Shown here: positions 8,675 through 16,661 of the stretch, in pieces
Layout: every line of letters begins with the position of its first letter
How positions within the stretch are numbered: position 1 is the first letter of the stretch
Assembly: GCA_946499885.1 (NCBI GenBank)
Contig: CAMMTN010000004.1
Location: 1-64,000, forward strand
From: an uncultured Clostridium sp.
GTDB taxonomy: Bacteria; Bacillota; Clostridia; TANB77; CAG-508
Length of the DNA: 64,000 nt
Reading direction: 5' to 3'
The notes under the pieces: generated by a model
What the model was told of the DNA's origin: nothing
The model's input: only the letters and a program-made list of their open reading frames with translations
Database searches by the model: none
Program-made: the position numbers and the translations under genes

Positions 8675-9177
8675 TATACATTTTACAACATTCATATAAA
8701 AAAGAATATAAAAATTTCAATACAGAAATTATAGGAAGAAAAGATTATTTATATAATGTTTTTAAATTATATTTTGTAATAAAGAAAACTGTGTATTTAA
8801 AGGGAAACTTTACATTACCACAATATTATATTCTTGAAAGCTTTCCCTTTAGTTCTATGAATAATTTTTATGTAGTTGTAGGCGATACAAATTTTGTTAT
8901 AGAATATATAAATACACACAAGGAAGAATTTAATGGAAAAACATTAGTTATAATAACTTGCGTTAAAAATAATAAAAAGAAAATTAATAGACTATTATCT
9001 ACCTTAAAATGTACATCAATATATTTGACTAGACAAAATAATGATGAGGCAGATTATTACGATGGTAGTAAATGGGGATTAAATTTTAAAATAACACTAT
9101 CAGAACTAGATTTTTACAATAGTAATAAAAATAATATTATTGAAAAATTAAATGAAAATTTTGAAAGGATAAAATAA
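8671..9177 (+). CDS. Hypothetical protein of MBL operon
   Basis: 168 aa, basic, with alternating strands and helices (FYVVVGDTNFVIEYINTHKE, then KTLVIITCVKNNKKKINRLL). No catalytic motif that I recognise and no membrane segment. Its start codon overlaps the MBL stop (ATGA), and the next gene begins two bases after its stop, so all three are translationally coupled. By context it could be a regulator or adaptor linking the MBL enzyme with the membrane protein. Confidence 0.7.
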   Translation: MIYILQHSYKKEYKNFNTEIIGRKDYLYNVFKLYFVIKKTVYLKGNFTLPQYYILESFPFSSMNNFYVVVGDTNFVIEYINTHKEEFNGKTLVIITCVKNNKKKINRLLSTLKCTSIYLTRQNNDEADYYDGSKWGLNFKITLSELDFYNSNKNNIIEKLNENFERIK

Positions 9178-9179
9178 AT

Positions 9180-9683
9180 ATGGAACACTTTTTTAATAAA
9201 TTAGAAAATTATAATATACTAAATTATATTTTGCCAGCCATTGTTTTTGATGTTGGTTGCCGATATTATATTAATATTGAATTAATTCCTACTGATAATA
9301 TATTTATTTCAATTTTTATATATTATTTTTTAGGATTGGTTATTAGCAGAATTGGATCTTTGATTATAAAACCATTATTGTGGAAATTAAAAATTTTAAA
9401 TAAAAAAGACAGTTCAGAATGTGCAGATTTTTATAAGGCAGAAGAACAAGATTCAAAAATAAAAATACTATTTGCAGACTACAATATGTACAGAAATTTT
9501 ATAGCAACTTTTTTTCTTCTTTTAGTATCTAAGTTTACATATGAAGTAAAGAGTTGGCTAAATATTAATTCCACAATTATATGCACAATACTATTCATAT
9601 TACTTATTATATTATTTGTAATATCATATAAAAAGCAATTAGGTTATATACATAGTAGAATAGAAAATACAAAAGCTAAATAA
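9180..9683 (+). CDS. Integral membrane protein of MBL operon
   Basis: 167 aa with four predicted membrane segments, near residues 15-30, 40-62, 104-122 and 132-150, and a charged loop between the second and third pairs (LKILNKKDSSECADFYKAEE). A four-helix membrane protein ending a coupled operon with a soluble hydrolase resembles the effector position in phage-defence operons. That is inference: there is no family match I can name. Confidence 0.7.
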   Translation: MEHFFNKLENYNILNYILPAIVFDVGCRYYINIELIPTDNIFISIFIYYFLGLVISRIGSLIIKPLLWKLKILNKKDSSECADFYKAEEQDSKIKILFADYNMYRNFIATFFLLLVSKFTYEVKSWLNINSTIICTILFILLIILFVISYKKQLGYIHSRIENTKAK

Positions 9684-9688
9684 ATGCG

Positions 9689-9737
9689 AAAATAGGAGCA
9701 TCAAATAAATTTCAGTTTATTTGATAACTCCTATTTT
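9689..9737. terminator. Bidirectional terminator between MBL and AbiE operons
   Basis: AAAATAGGAG at 9689-9698 pairs with CTCCTATTTT at 9728-9737, extended by ATCAAATAAA/TTTATTTGAT. A-rich and T-rich flanks allow termination of both convergent operons. Confidence 0.85.
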
Positions 9738-9752
9738 TCTGCGAATAATTTA

Positions 9753-10590
9753 TTATAATGCATTATATATTTTCTCTATTGCACTAATTGTATCTTCAAA
9801 TTTAATATCTTTTGCATATTCGTGCTCTTTTCTATACTTGTACCATCTAGTAATTAAATTTTCATCATTTAAAACATTTTCTATTATAGTATTGAACTTT
9901 TTTAAATATTCTTGTGAATTTCTGTGTTTGAAAGTTGTACTAATAGCTGTTTTTAATGTAGTTATATCTATATCGTTCCACTTATATGTTGCAAAATAAT
10001 ATAAATCATAATAATCTTTCATTCTGCTATTAGCTGTATTTCTTTTTAAAACAGTTTCTAATTTTTCAGCAACTATTGTTTCATAATTATATGTATATAA
10101 GCTAATGTTCTCATTTTCTAATATTGTTTTGTAATTGTATTCTATTGCTCTTGGTGTAATTAAATCTCCAGTTGAAATATCTATTGAAAAAGGTATTCTT
10201 AAATTGCTTAATTTTGCAATTAGTTTAAATCTATAACCGCCATATTCATTATCTTCTTTTATTGGCATATTTTTATCTATTTCAAAAATTACATTATCAT
10301 CTAGTTCAATAGAAACAATTTTGTTTATCATTTCTTCTATAGCACTTTTTTCAAAATTCATTCCTGTAATATTTGCATCTATATCCATTGTAGTTCTCAT
10401 ATTAATTCCCATTATAGAAGATAATAAAAATCCGACCTTTTATAATAAATTTTTCATTATATTCTGATTTTGACAATCTTTCTAAAAATCTTTCAAACAT
10501 ATAATTTTGTAATACTTCTTGAACAGATAATCCATTTTCTTTTGCAAAATTTTTAGATTTATCCATTAAAGATTGAATATTTTTTATCAT
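9753..10590 (-). CDS. abiEii: AbiEii-type nucleotidyltransferase toxin, needs +1 shift at CGG
   Basis: Read straight, the gene breaks after 50 residues at an in-frame CGG (plus-strand 10,432-10,434). Skipping the C gives about 278 aa with the AbiEii core KFIIKGGFLLSSIMG followed by MRTTMDIDANI (the T-x-D-x-D catalytic pair), and the corrected length is divisible by three. The second Gly of KGG is the one encoded through CGGA, so the recoding site lies in the nucleotidyltransferase motif. AbiEii is the toxin of a type IV toxin-antitoxin system. It overlaps the antitoxin gene by four bases. Confidence 0.82.
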
Positions 10591-11186
10591 ATCAGTACCT
10601 CCATTATTGCTCTTATTTTTTTCTCACATTTTAGTTTTTTCGCATACTCTATAATAGTAGTTCCATCAATTTCATTATTCGTAAACGCATTTTTAATAAC
10701 TTTATTTCTTTGTTCTATATCTAGTCCACATTTATTTTCATTTTTTACAATATCACAAATTGTTCTTTCAAGATTATAGGCTTTTATAATATTACCAAAT
10801 GGAGATTTTAGTTTTATCACACCAAGTTCGATATTTTCTCTACTTGCATAATGAACTCTTATTTGTTTGGCGTTTATTGAACTAACATTATAATCATTTG
10901 GTATTGTTATATCTATAATATTTGGTGTTACTTCTGTTTTGTTTAGAAAGAAAAGAGCAGTATTATAAGAAAATATTGCATTCTTATATCTGTTTTGAAT
11001 TATAAAATATTCATCTTCAAAACTGTCAGTTTTTCCATAAAGCCCATTTCCTATTCTAGATATATAATTATCTTCAATTAGTTTATTTATATAATAAAAT
11101 CCAATTTTAGCGTCTTTAAATTCTTTAGTTGTTATTACATTATTTTTTTTATTTACAAAATTTACTATTTTTTCATAACTTTTCAT
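10587..11186 (-). CDS. abiEi: AbiEi-type antitoxin/transcriptional regulator
   Basis: 199 aa. The N-terminal winged helix (KKNNVITTKEFKDAKIGFYY, then RIGNGLYGKTDSF) and the C-terminal segment (SPFGNIIKAYNLERTICDIV) are characteristic of AbiEi antitoxins. The protein represses its operon by binding inverted repeats, and one with perfect 9-bp arms lies 13 bases upstream of the start. Stop and toxin start overlap as ATGA (10,587-10,590). Confidence 0.85.
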   Translation of the reverse strand: MKSYEKIVNFVNKKNNVITTKEFKDAKIGFYYINKLIEDNYISRIGNGLYGKTDSFEDEYFIIQNRYKNAIFSYNTALFFLNKTEVTPNIIDITIPNDYNVSSINAKQIRVHYASRENIELGVIKLKSPFGNIIKAYNLERTICDIVKNENKCGLDIEQRNKVIKNAFTNNEIDGTTIIEYAKKLKCEKKIRAIMEVLI

Positions 11187-11198
11187 AATTTTACCCTC

Positions 11199-11227
11199 AC
11201 ACTGAAATTATATCACTTTTTCAGTGT
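11199..11227. promoter_or_regulatory. Inverted-repeat operator of the abiE operon
   Basis: ACACTGAAA and TTTCAGTGT form perfect 9-bp arms around an 11-base centre directly upstream of abiEi. Known AbiEi proteins autoregulate through such repeats. A diverged copy of this whole region occurs at 15,727-15,780. The stretch on to 11,455 holds only further inverted repeats (11,294-11,339). Confidence 0.7.
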
Positions 11228-11293
11228 GTTAGTCAACTAAATTAAATAATATTGTTAAAATTTTCATTTTTTTACTTTTTTTGAAAATTTTTT

Positions 11294-11339
11294 AACCTAA
11301 ATAACTCCATAAGTAAGTAATTAAGGAGTTATTTGGGTT
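11294..11339. terminator. Large inverted repeat
   Basis: AACCTAAATAACTCC pairs with GGAGTTATTTGGGTT with one mismatch. It lies between the abiE promoter and the terminator of the zinc-finger gene and may be a second terminator or a protein-binding site. Confidence 0.5.
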
Positions 11340-11405
11340 AATTATTTTATTCCTACACTGAAACAATAACTAGAATTCAGTTTTATAGTTAAATTTATTT
11401 TAAAC

Positions 11406-11443
11406 TAATCGCCACCATAACTACTATGTTATGGTGGCGATTA
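11406..11443 (-). terminator. Terminator downstream of 11,456-12,370
   Basis: A perfect 16-bp stem, TAATCGCCACCATAAC with GTTATGGTGGCGATTA, around a six-base loop, sitting immediately after the minus-strand stop codon at 11,456. Confidence 0.75.
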
Positions 11444-11455
11444 AGTTAATTTTCT

Positions 11456-12370
11456 TTAATCTATATTTGGTATTTTTACAGTAATTCCATCATCAGCATG
11501 TATTACATTACGAGATATAGTTTTTCCTCTACTTTTATATACATTAGCTTTATTCTTACATTGAGGTGTGTCATATTCAGCTTTTGGATTATTTGCAATA
11601 AATGCTTTTTCGCAGAAGTTACATATTTTTAATAATCTAACATCTTGAGCCATTTGCATAGAATAAGATATATCAATAGCTTGTTTTAAATAATTAATTG
11701 TAAATCCAAAGCTATTGTTATAATATAAATCTTCTATCTTATGTTCTAAATGATTTACACTTAAAAATGGTAATTTCATTGTCAAAGGTTTATTATCTAA
11801 TGCCCAATAAAAATGCTTATACAATGCCCTTGTATAATTTAAAATCAATTCAAGTGGTTCAGCATAATGTTCTGAATATATTAAATATTCATTTATAATT
11901 GAAGTTAAATAATCCTCTTTTCTATTTTCATTAGCTGCACTTTTACATTTTTTTATTAAACTATTTATTTCTCTCTTATTTAATTTGGGCAAAAAAAACT
12001 TTAAATATTCTTCTGTATTTATAAAATCTACATTTTCTTTTTTATTTATATAAAAAGGATCTCTCACAGCCACTTTCTCATCTAATACAAAGTACTTATT
12101 TATAGCTAGGTCAATCATAAATCCAAAAGAACCGTATTTAGCATAGTAATTTAATAATTCAAATTCTTCTATTGGTTGTCTAAAAAATCCTTTTTTTCCT
12201 ATATTTAATGTTTCAATTAATAAATCATCAATGTGTTCTGTTATACTAATAGCTTTCCTAGCTGCTTTTTCTTCTGGCATAACATATCTTTTACCATTAA
12301 TTTCTTCAATTTTATATTTGCTATAAACATAGCAAAATGGTGATGATTCGAGTCTTAAATTTGTTTTCAT
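11456..12370 (-). CDS. Hypothetical protein with C-terminal zinc finger
   Basis: About 304 aa. The body is helical without enzymatic motifs. The last 50 residues contain LLKICNFCEKAFIANNPKAE followed by YDTPQCKN, a CxxC...C arrangement resembling the CGNR-type treble-clef finger, and a basic tail, so nucleic-acid binding is likely. The ATG at 12,370 is preceded by GGGAG eight bases upstream. The frame extends five codons further to a TTG. It is transcribed divergently from the excisionase leader. Related proteins occur in Firmicutes mobile elements, role unknown. Confidence 0.65.
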   Translation of the reverse strand: MKTNLRLESSPFCYVYSKYKIEEINGKRYVMPEEKAARKAISITEHIDDLLIETLNIGKKGFFRQPIEEFELLNYYAKYGSFGFMIDLAINKYFVLDEKVAVRDPFYINKKENVDFINTEEYLKFFLPKLNKREINSLIKKCKSAANENRKEDYLTSIINEYLIYSEHYAEPLELILNYTRALYKHFYWALDNKPLTMKLPFLSVNHLEHKIEDLYYNNSFGFTINYLKQAIDISYSMQMAQDVRLLKICNFCEKAFIANNPKAEYDTPQCKNKANVYKSRGKTISRNVIHADDGITVKIPNID

Positions 12371-12413
12371 TTTATTCACTCCCAAATTTTTTCAAAAATT
12401 TTATTGTAAGCTA

Positions 12414-12443
12414 TTGACAAATACAATCAATTACTGATACAAT
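12414..12443 (+). promoter_or_regulatory. Promoter of excisionase leader transcript
   Basis: TTGACA at 12,414-12,419, an 18-base spacer and an extended -10, TGATACAAT ending at 12,443. It points toward the excisionase gene 450 bases downstream, leaving a long untranslated leader. Confidence 0.65.
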
Positions 12444-12464
12444 ATTGCTACATGGTAATCGGTT

Positions 12465-12890
12465 GTGTGTTAAAATCACTTACCATTATATAGTAAATCC
12501 TTAGTAGGCATTGATAGGCTTCAAGTACTGAATTATACTGATACAGAGCCTTTGATTGTAAGTTATAACAACTTACTTTTTTAACACCTATGCAGTAAGT
12601 GATTGTCTATAATAATAGTATACAACGATTACTAAAACCTGTCAAGAGAATTAAATAGAATTCTCAAAAAGCACATTGAAAACTGAATACCCAATAGCTA
12701 GATACAAAATAATGATACACTTGCATAGCCACAGCTCGAGCGTGATAAAACCGTCGCAAGCAATGGGTGCAACTCGGACAGAGTCGGAGTGGTGAAATTC
12801 CAGTGGAGTATAAAAATACCGTTTAGCATTGCCCAGAATAGAGGGACAGGAATAATATCATTCAAAATTTTAACGAAAGGAAGAGTAGGT
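12465..12890 (+). ncRNA. Structured, attenuator-like leader before excisionase
   Basis: About 430 bases without a gene. GTAAGT/ACTTAC (12,558-12,575) forms a hairpin followed by six T, a candidate intrinsic terminator. AATCACTTAC at 12,474-12,483 is the exact complement of GTAAGTGATT at 12,595-12,604, and GTGTTAAAA upstream complements TTTTAACAC at the terminator's T run. These pairings are mutually exclusive, the layout of a transcription attenuator, which Tn916-family elements use to control excision genes. A GC-richer block at 12,720-12,800 may be a further structured element. Confidence 0.5.
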
Positions 12891-12893
12891 TAT

Positions 12894-13088
12894 ATGGGAG
12901 ATACAGTTAAAGAACTTCCTAGATTTTTCTCAACAGAAGATGTTAGAAAAATTTTAAAAATAGGAAATAAAGCTTGTTTAGAATTATTTCATAGAGAAGA
13001 TTTTCCCTGCGAGAGAGTTGGAAAAGGTTATAGAATTGCCGAAGAAAGTTTTAATGAATATTTTAAAACAAGACGAGTTTACAAATAA
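12894..13088 (+). CDS. xis: Excisionase / HTH DNA-binding protein
   Basis: 64 aa. A MerR-type winged helix (helix_turn_helix_17 class) is readable as RFFSTEDVRKILKIGNKACL followed by FPCERVGKGYRIAEESFNEY. ATG 12,894 follows GAAAGGAAG. Placed directly upstream of the tyrosine integrase, it is the likely excisionase (recombination directionality factor). Confidence 0.8.
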   Translation: MGDTVKELPRFFSTEDVRKILKIGNKACLELFHREDFPCERVGKGYRIAEESFNEYFKTRRVYK

Positions 13089-13158
13089 AAAAAGAAGATT
13101 TAAATATGCGACATTTAAACCTTCAAATACAATATTATGTATTTAAAAAACTGAAAGA

Positions 13159-13227
13159 AAAACTATTGCTATAGATTTCCTTAACTGATATAATTATACC
13201 ATAAAATCCAATTATAGCAATAGTTTT
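13159..13227. repeat. 15-bp inverted repeat with long loop, related to the repA leader
   Basis: AAAACTATTGCTATA (13,159-13,173) is exactly complementary to TATAGCAATAGTTTT (13,213-13,227). The segment 13,145-13,178 also matches 614-647, the RBS and start region of the RepA-like gene, at about 31 of 34 positions. It may be an operator shared by the two ends or a stem that affects integrase translation. Confidence 0.55.
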
Positions 13228-13260
13228 CCTTAAAATATTACAAAAAGGAGAGAACAAATT

Positions 13261-14628
13261 ATGAAATTAAAAGGAATAACTGTTGGCACATATATTTCAA
13301 AAAGACCAAAAGGAAAATTTGATGAATCAATATGTGCAAGTTGTGAAAACAACAAAAATAAGAACATTGACAAAGAAAAACAATATGAATTATGCAAAGG
13401 ATGCGATAAGTTTTATGTGTCAAAAACTTGTAAAGCCATATTAACAACTGGACGAGATCAAACAACAGGTCAAACTCAAAGAAAGACATTTGTTGCAGAT
13501 ACCGAACAAGAAGCATTAGATAAGGCTTTAGACTTTAGAATAAATTTAAACAAAAACGGTGGACCAAGAATTATAACAAAAACAAATAAAACTTTAATAG
13601 ATTTAGTACGACCAATGATAGAAGAACAATTTAAACTAAATAGAATTAAAGAATCCACTTATAAAAGAAAATTAGACACATTAAAACAAATTGAAAACGC
13701 ATCATTTGCAAGAAAGCCAATTGCAAAGGTAACTAGAGATGAAGTAGTTAATTATCTTGCAAAACTTAAAACTTATTCAAAAACAACAATAAAGCAAAAT
13801 TATGAACTACTATGTATGGGATTTGGAGAAGCTTATCATCAACAACTAATAAAAGATAACTTTTTAGATGGTTATAAAAGAATTGAAAAACCTAAAAGTG
13901 AATACAACGGACATCACAGAATAGCACTAACAATAGATGAACAAAGAAAGCTAATAGAGTTTTTAAATGAAGTTGATTATTCAAATTTCAAACACAAATA
14001 TCTATTTTTGTTATTGCTTAGTACAGGAATGAGAATAGGTGAAGCTTTAGTGTTAGATTATACTAAAGACATTGACCTAGAAAAAGGAATTGTAATTATT
14101 AGAAGAACACAAACCAAAGATACAAAAGGAAAATCAAGGATAGGGGAATCAACAAAAACTTTTTCTGGACAAAGAACTATTGATTTAAATGATATTAGTA
14201 GGAAAGCACTTGAAGATGCTATGAATCATATCATTCCAAATAAGTTCCATTTATTATTCTATAATCCTACAAATAAACAATATGGATTATATGAAGAAGC
14301 TAGTATAAATTCTGCATTAAAACGAGCAGGATTGAAATTAGGAATTGGACTTTACGAAGAAGTTAATTCAAAAGGCAAAAAGGTAACAAGAACAGATATA
14401 CACACTCACATGCTAAGAGGAACTTTTGCAACAAGATGCGCAGAGGCAAAAATTGCTCCAGTAGTATTAAAAGAAATATTAGGTCATTCAGATATATCTA
14501 TTACAATGAAATACTATGTCGATATAGATACTGATTTTATTAAATCTGAAAACAAGAGTGTTGTTAATTATTTAATAAACAAAAATATATTTGGAGCAAT
14601 AATGAATAAGCAGATAGTAGCTAGTTAA
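13261..14628 (+). CDS. int: Tyrosine recombinase integrase
   Basis: 455 aa. N-terminal zinc ribbon (CASCENN, then CKGCDKF, residues 21-50) and an arm-binding domain, a SAM-like core-binding domain (about 115-210), and the catalytic domain with R in STGMRIGEAL, HxxR in THMLRGTFATR, H in LGHSD and the nucleophile in MKYYVDI. All catalytic residues are present, so the element should be competent for tRNA-Pro-directed integration and excision. RBS AAAGGAG precedes the ATG. Confidence 0.95.
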   Translation: MKLKGITVGTYISKRPKGKFDESICASCENNKNKNIDKEKQYELCKGCDKFYVSKTCKAILTTGRDQTTGQTQRKTFVADTEQEALDKALDFRINLNKNGGPRIITKTNKTLIDLVRPMIEEQFKLNRIKESTYKRKLDTLKQIENASFARKPIAKVTRDEVVNYLAKLKTYSKTTIKQNYELLCMGFGEAYHQQLIKDNFLDGYKRIEKPKSEYNGHHRIALTIDEQRKLIEFLNEVDYSNFKHKYLFLLLLSTGMRIGEALVLDYTKDIDLEKGIVIIRRTQTKDTKGKSRIGESTKTFSGQRTIDLNDISRKALEDAMNHIIPNKFHLLFYNPTNKQYGLYEEASINSALKRAGLKLGIGLYEEVNSKGKKVTRTDIHTHMLRGTFATRCAEAKIAPVVLKEILGHSDISITMKYYVDIDTDFIKSENKSVVNYLINKNIFGAIMNKQIVAS

Positions 14629-14694
14629 AATTTTAAAAAACTTATAAAAAAATACTGAAACTGTGCGAAATTTTAAAGCATTTAGAACTTTAAA

Positions 14695-14717
14695 TGTTCC
14701 GCAAAAGTGTTCCGTAA
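14695..14717 (+). repeat. Arm-type repeats, right end
   Basis: TGTTCCGCAA at 14,695 and TGTTCCGTAA at 14,708 repeat the words found at 522-573 at the left end, supporting their role as integrase arm sites. Confidence 0.6.
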
Positions 14718-14782
14718 AATAAAGTACAATCACTGCAAAGGCTGAAATATCAAAGAAAATAGTACAAAATGTCGAGTACTCG

Positions 14783-14798
14783 CCTCGACCATATTAGA
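14783..14798 (+). repeat. Right att core of integrative element
   Basis: A 15/16 match with the tRNA-Pro 3' end at 365-380, 155 bases after the integrase stop. It defines the right boundary of the 14.4-kb element. From here to 15,054 I see only two hairpin terminators (14,799-14,825 and 14,941-14,972) and a possible 15-codon remnant starting at ATG 14,862. Confidence 0.85.
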
Positions 14799-14940
14799 GG
14801 ACTGTAGCTAAAAACAGTTCTTTTATTTTTTATATAAAATCAATTATTATAGGAGAAATTCATGTCTGTTTTAAAATTTATTTTAAGCAATAAAGATTAT
14901 ATAAAGTAAATTTGGATATTCAAATTAAAAGAATGTAACT

Positions 14941-14972
14941 AAAAGGACTATAACAAAGAATAGTCCTTTTAA
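14941..14972. terminator. Hairpin terminator
   Basis: AAAAGGACTAT pairs with ATAGTCCTTTT around a short loop. A similar hairpin (AGGACTGT/ACAGTTCTTTT) occurs at 14,798-14,825. Both probably ended the transcript of the tRNA-Pro locus before the element integrated. Confidence 0.65.
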
Positions 14973-15054
14973 TTATGCTAAGCATACTATTTATCTTTAT
15001 TGATTTATCAATATTAAATCTTCCATTTTCTACTGGATAATATACAAAGTAAAA

Positions 15055-15651
15055 TTATATATTATTTACTATAAAATCAATAACATCATCTTCTCTATAA
15101 TTTGCTTTATTTTTATTTCTATCTTCATCTGTTAAGTCGACAAAATATTTATTACATTCTGGCATAATAGATATAGAATCTAATGGATAACCAGGATTTC
15201 TTTTTTGACTAGGTTTATCTATAAAATAAAAATGACTTTTACTCCAACTATATTTTTTCGAATCTTTTCCATTATATATAACCATTCCATAAACCCACTT
15301 TGCTGTTAATTTCTTTCCATATTTTTTTACCAAATTGCAATAATATTCAATCATTTCATCATCATTTAGCTCTTTTCCATTTATCCTTCTAACATGAGTA
15401 CCCGGTTGTTTTTCAGGAGGTAATTCTTCTATAAACAAATTATTGTCCATTCCTATTGTTGTAATTTTTGTTTCGTCATAATATGCCTTTGCTTTTATAT
15501 AAGCATTTTCTATAGCATCTTTTCCTGTTTCTTCTGGCTTTAGATTTATTCCTAAATCTTTAATTGTTAATACTTCTATATTCTTTTCTTTTAGCTTATC
15601 AGCAGATCTTTTTAATTTTGCTGGATTTGATGTTGCAAATAATATCTTCAT
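15055..15651 (-). CDS. ITPA/HAM1-like non-canonical purine NTP pyrophosphatase
   Basis: 198 aa. The N-terminal TSNPAKLKRSADKLKE is the family signature (T/SxNxxK), followed by GKDAIENAYIKAKAYY and the acidic IGMDNNLFIEELP. The enzyme hydrolyses ITP/XTP or dITP to the monophosphates and keeps deaminated purines out of nucleic acids. Divergence from housekeeping RdgB (NNLFIEE rather than DSGLEVD) suggests a paralogue with a different substrate. It stands alone on the minus strand. Confidence 0.75.
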   Translation of the reverse strand: MKILFATSNPAKLKRSADKLKEKNIEVLTIKDLGINLKPEETGKDAIENAYIKAKAYYDETKITTIGMDNNLFIEELPPEKQPGTHVRRINGKELNDDEMIEYYCNLVKKYGKKLTAKWVYGMVIYNGKDSKKYSWSKSHFYFIDKPSQKRNPGYPLDSISIMPECNKYFVDLTDEDRNKNKANYREDDVIDFIVNNI

Positions 15652-15726
15652 TATTTGACCTCCTAGTATTATTTCTTATTAAACGCCCATAAACTTGATT
15701 ACTAAACATTTTTATAAATAGTTTGC

Positions 15727-15780
15727 CATAATTTTACCATCAAACTGAAATTATATAATTCTTTCAGTATTATAGTTAAC
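15727..15780. promoter_or_regulatory. Diverged copy of the abiE operator region
   Basis: The segment reads almost base for base like 11,186-11,240: ATAATTTTACC, then AAACTGAAATTATAT, then CTTTCAGTAT, then AGTTAACTAAA, followed by AATATTG. It retains the ACTGAAA/TTTCAGT arms although no abiE gene is adjacent. Confidence 0.6.
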
Positions 15781-15803
15781 TAAACAAAACAATATTGCAA
15801 AGT

Positions 15804-16352
15804 TTATAAATTATGTTCTTTATTAGATTGTTCTTTTAATCCCAATATCTTGTTATTCCACTTTTTTACTGGTTGGTTGTCTAAACTTTTTGAATAAATA
15901 AATATTTTTGCGTCAATAAAATTATCTTTGTCATCAGGATTGTCATACAATTCTTTTTCTAATCCTCTAGATTCATATAATTTATGAGCATCTTTAGAAA
16001 ATTCGTCCGTATATAGCCTAAAATTTGTGTATCCTTTAGCTTTAGCTAATTCTATTGTTTTATCTAAAGTAATTCCGCCTATTCCATTATGTCTATATTT
16101 TTCTAATATACCAAACCATCCTAGCCATGCAGTTTTAGGATATTCGTAATATGAGTATATACCTGTAACTCCAACAGCTATATCATTTCTATAAACAATA
16201 TAATAATCCATTTCTTTTCTATAAGGATTATTGTTTATTTGTTCTATAAAATTTTCCCTAGCATCTTCCTCTGGGAATATTTCATTTTGAATTTTACAAG
16301 CAAGTTCTAAGTTTTCATTAGTTATTTTCTTAAAAATAATTGAAATTTTCAA
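15804..16352 (-). CDS. GNAT-family N-acetyltransferase
   Basis: 182 aa. Motif A is LGWFGILEKYRHNGIGGITL (Q/RxxGxG/A as RHNGIGG), preceded by the strand AVGVTGIYSY and followed by FRLYTDEFSKDAHKLYESRG, typical of GNAT. Substrate unknown. It is downstream of a ferredoxin gene on the same strand, separated by 31 bases. Confidence 0.82.
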   Translation of the reverse strand: MKISIIFKKITNENLELACKIQNEIFPEEDARENFIEQINNNPYRKEMDYYIVYRNDIAVGVTGIYSYYEYPKTAWLGWFGILEKYRHNGIGGITLDKTIELAKAKGYTNFRLYTDEFSKDAHKLYESRGLEKELYDNPDDKDNFIDAKIFIYSKSLDNQPVKKWNNKILGLKEQSNKEHNL

Positions 16353-16383
16353 TAAATATCATCTCTCTTTCAAATAAAGCATT

Positions 16384-16599
16384 TTACGTTTTATCATTTT
16401 CTCCATTCATATCTTCTAAAACCAATGCTTTTTTAGGACAAAAGTTAGAACACTTACCACATTTTATACATTTATCATAATCTATTTTAGGAGCATTAAA
16501 TCCATCTTGTGACAGTGCACCTACTGGACAGACTTTAACTGCTGGACATTTATGATTTTGTGGACAATTTTCAACTATTATTTTTAATTTTTTTTCCAT
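16384..16599 (-). CDS. 4Fe-4S ferredoxin
   Basis: 71 aa. One complete cluster site, CIKCGKCSNFCPKKAL (CxxCxxCxxxCP), plus an N-terminal cysteine set (CPQNHKCPAVKVCPVGAL) that provides Cys ligands in a modified spacing, so the protein probably holds two 4Fe-4S clusters. It is a small cytoplasmic electron carrier. No partner oxidoreductase is adjacent. Confidence 0.85.
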   Translation of the reverse strand: MEKKLKIIVENCPQNHKCPAVKVCPVGALSQDGFNAPKIDYDKCIKCGKCSNFCPKKALVLEDMNGENDKT

Positions 16600-16661
16600 G
16601 ATTACCTTCTTTTCATTGAATTTTAATATTACATTTTATAGCATGAACAATATATCTAAAA

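Noticed and set aside
12720..12840. Group II intron or tRNA in the GC-richer leader block
   Set aside because: No domain V hairpin, no intron-encoded protein and no cloverleaf can be drawn. Kept as an unassigned structured leader.
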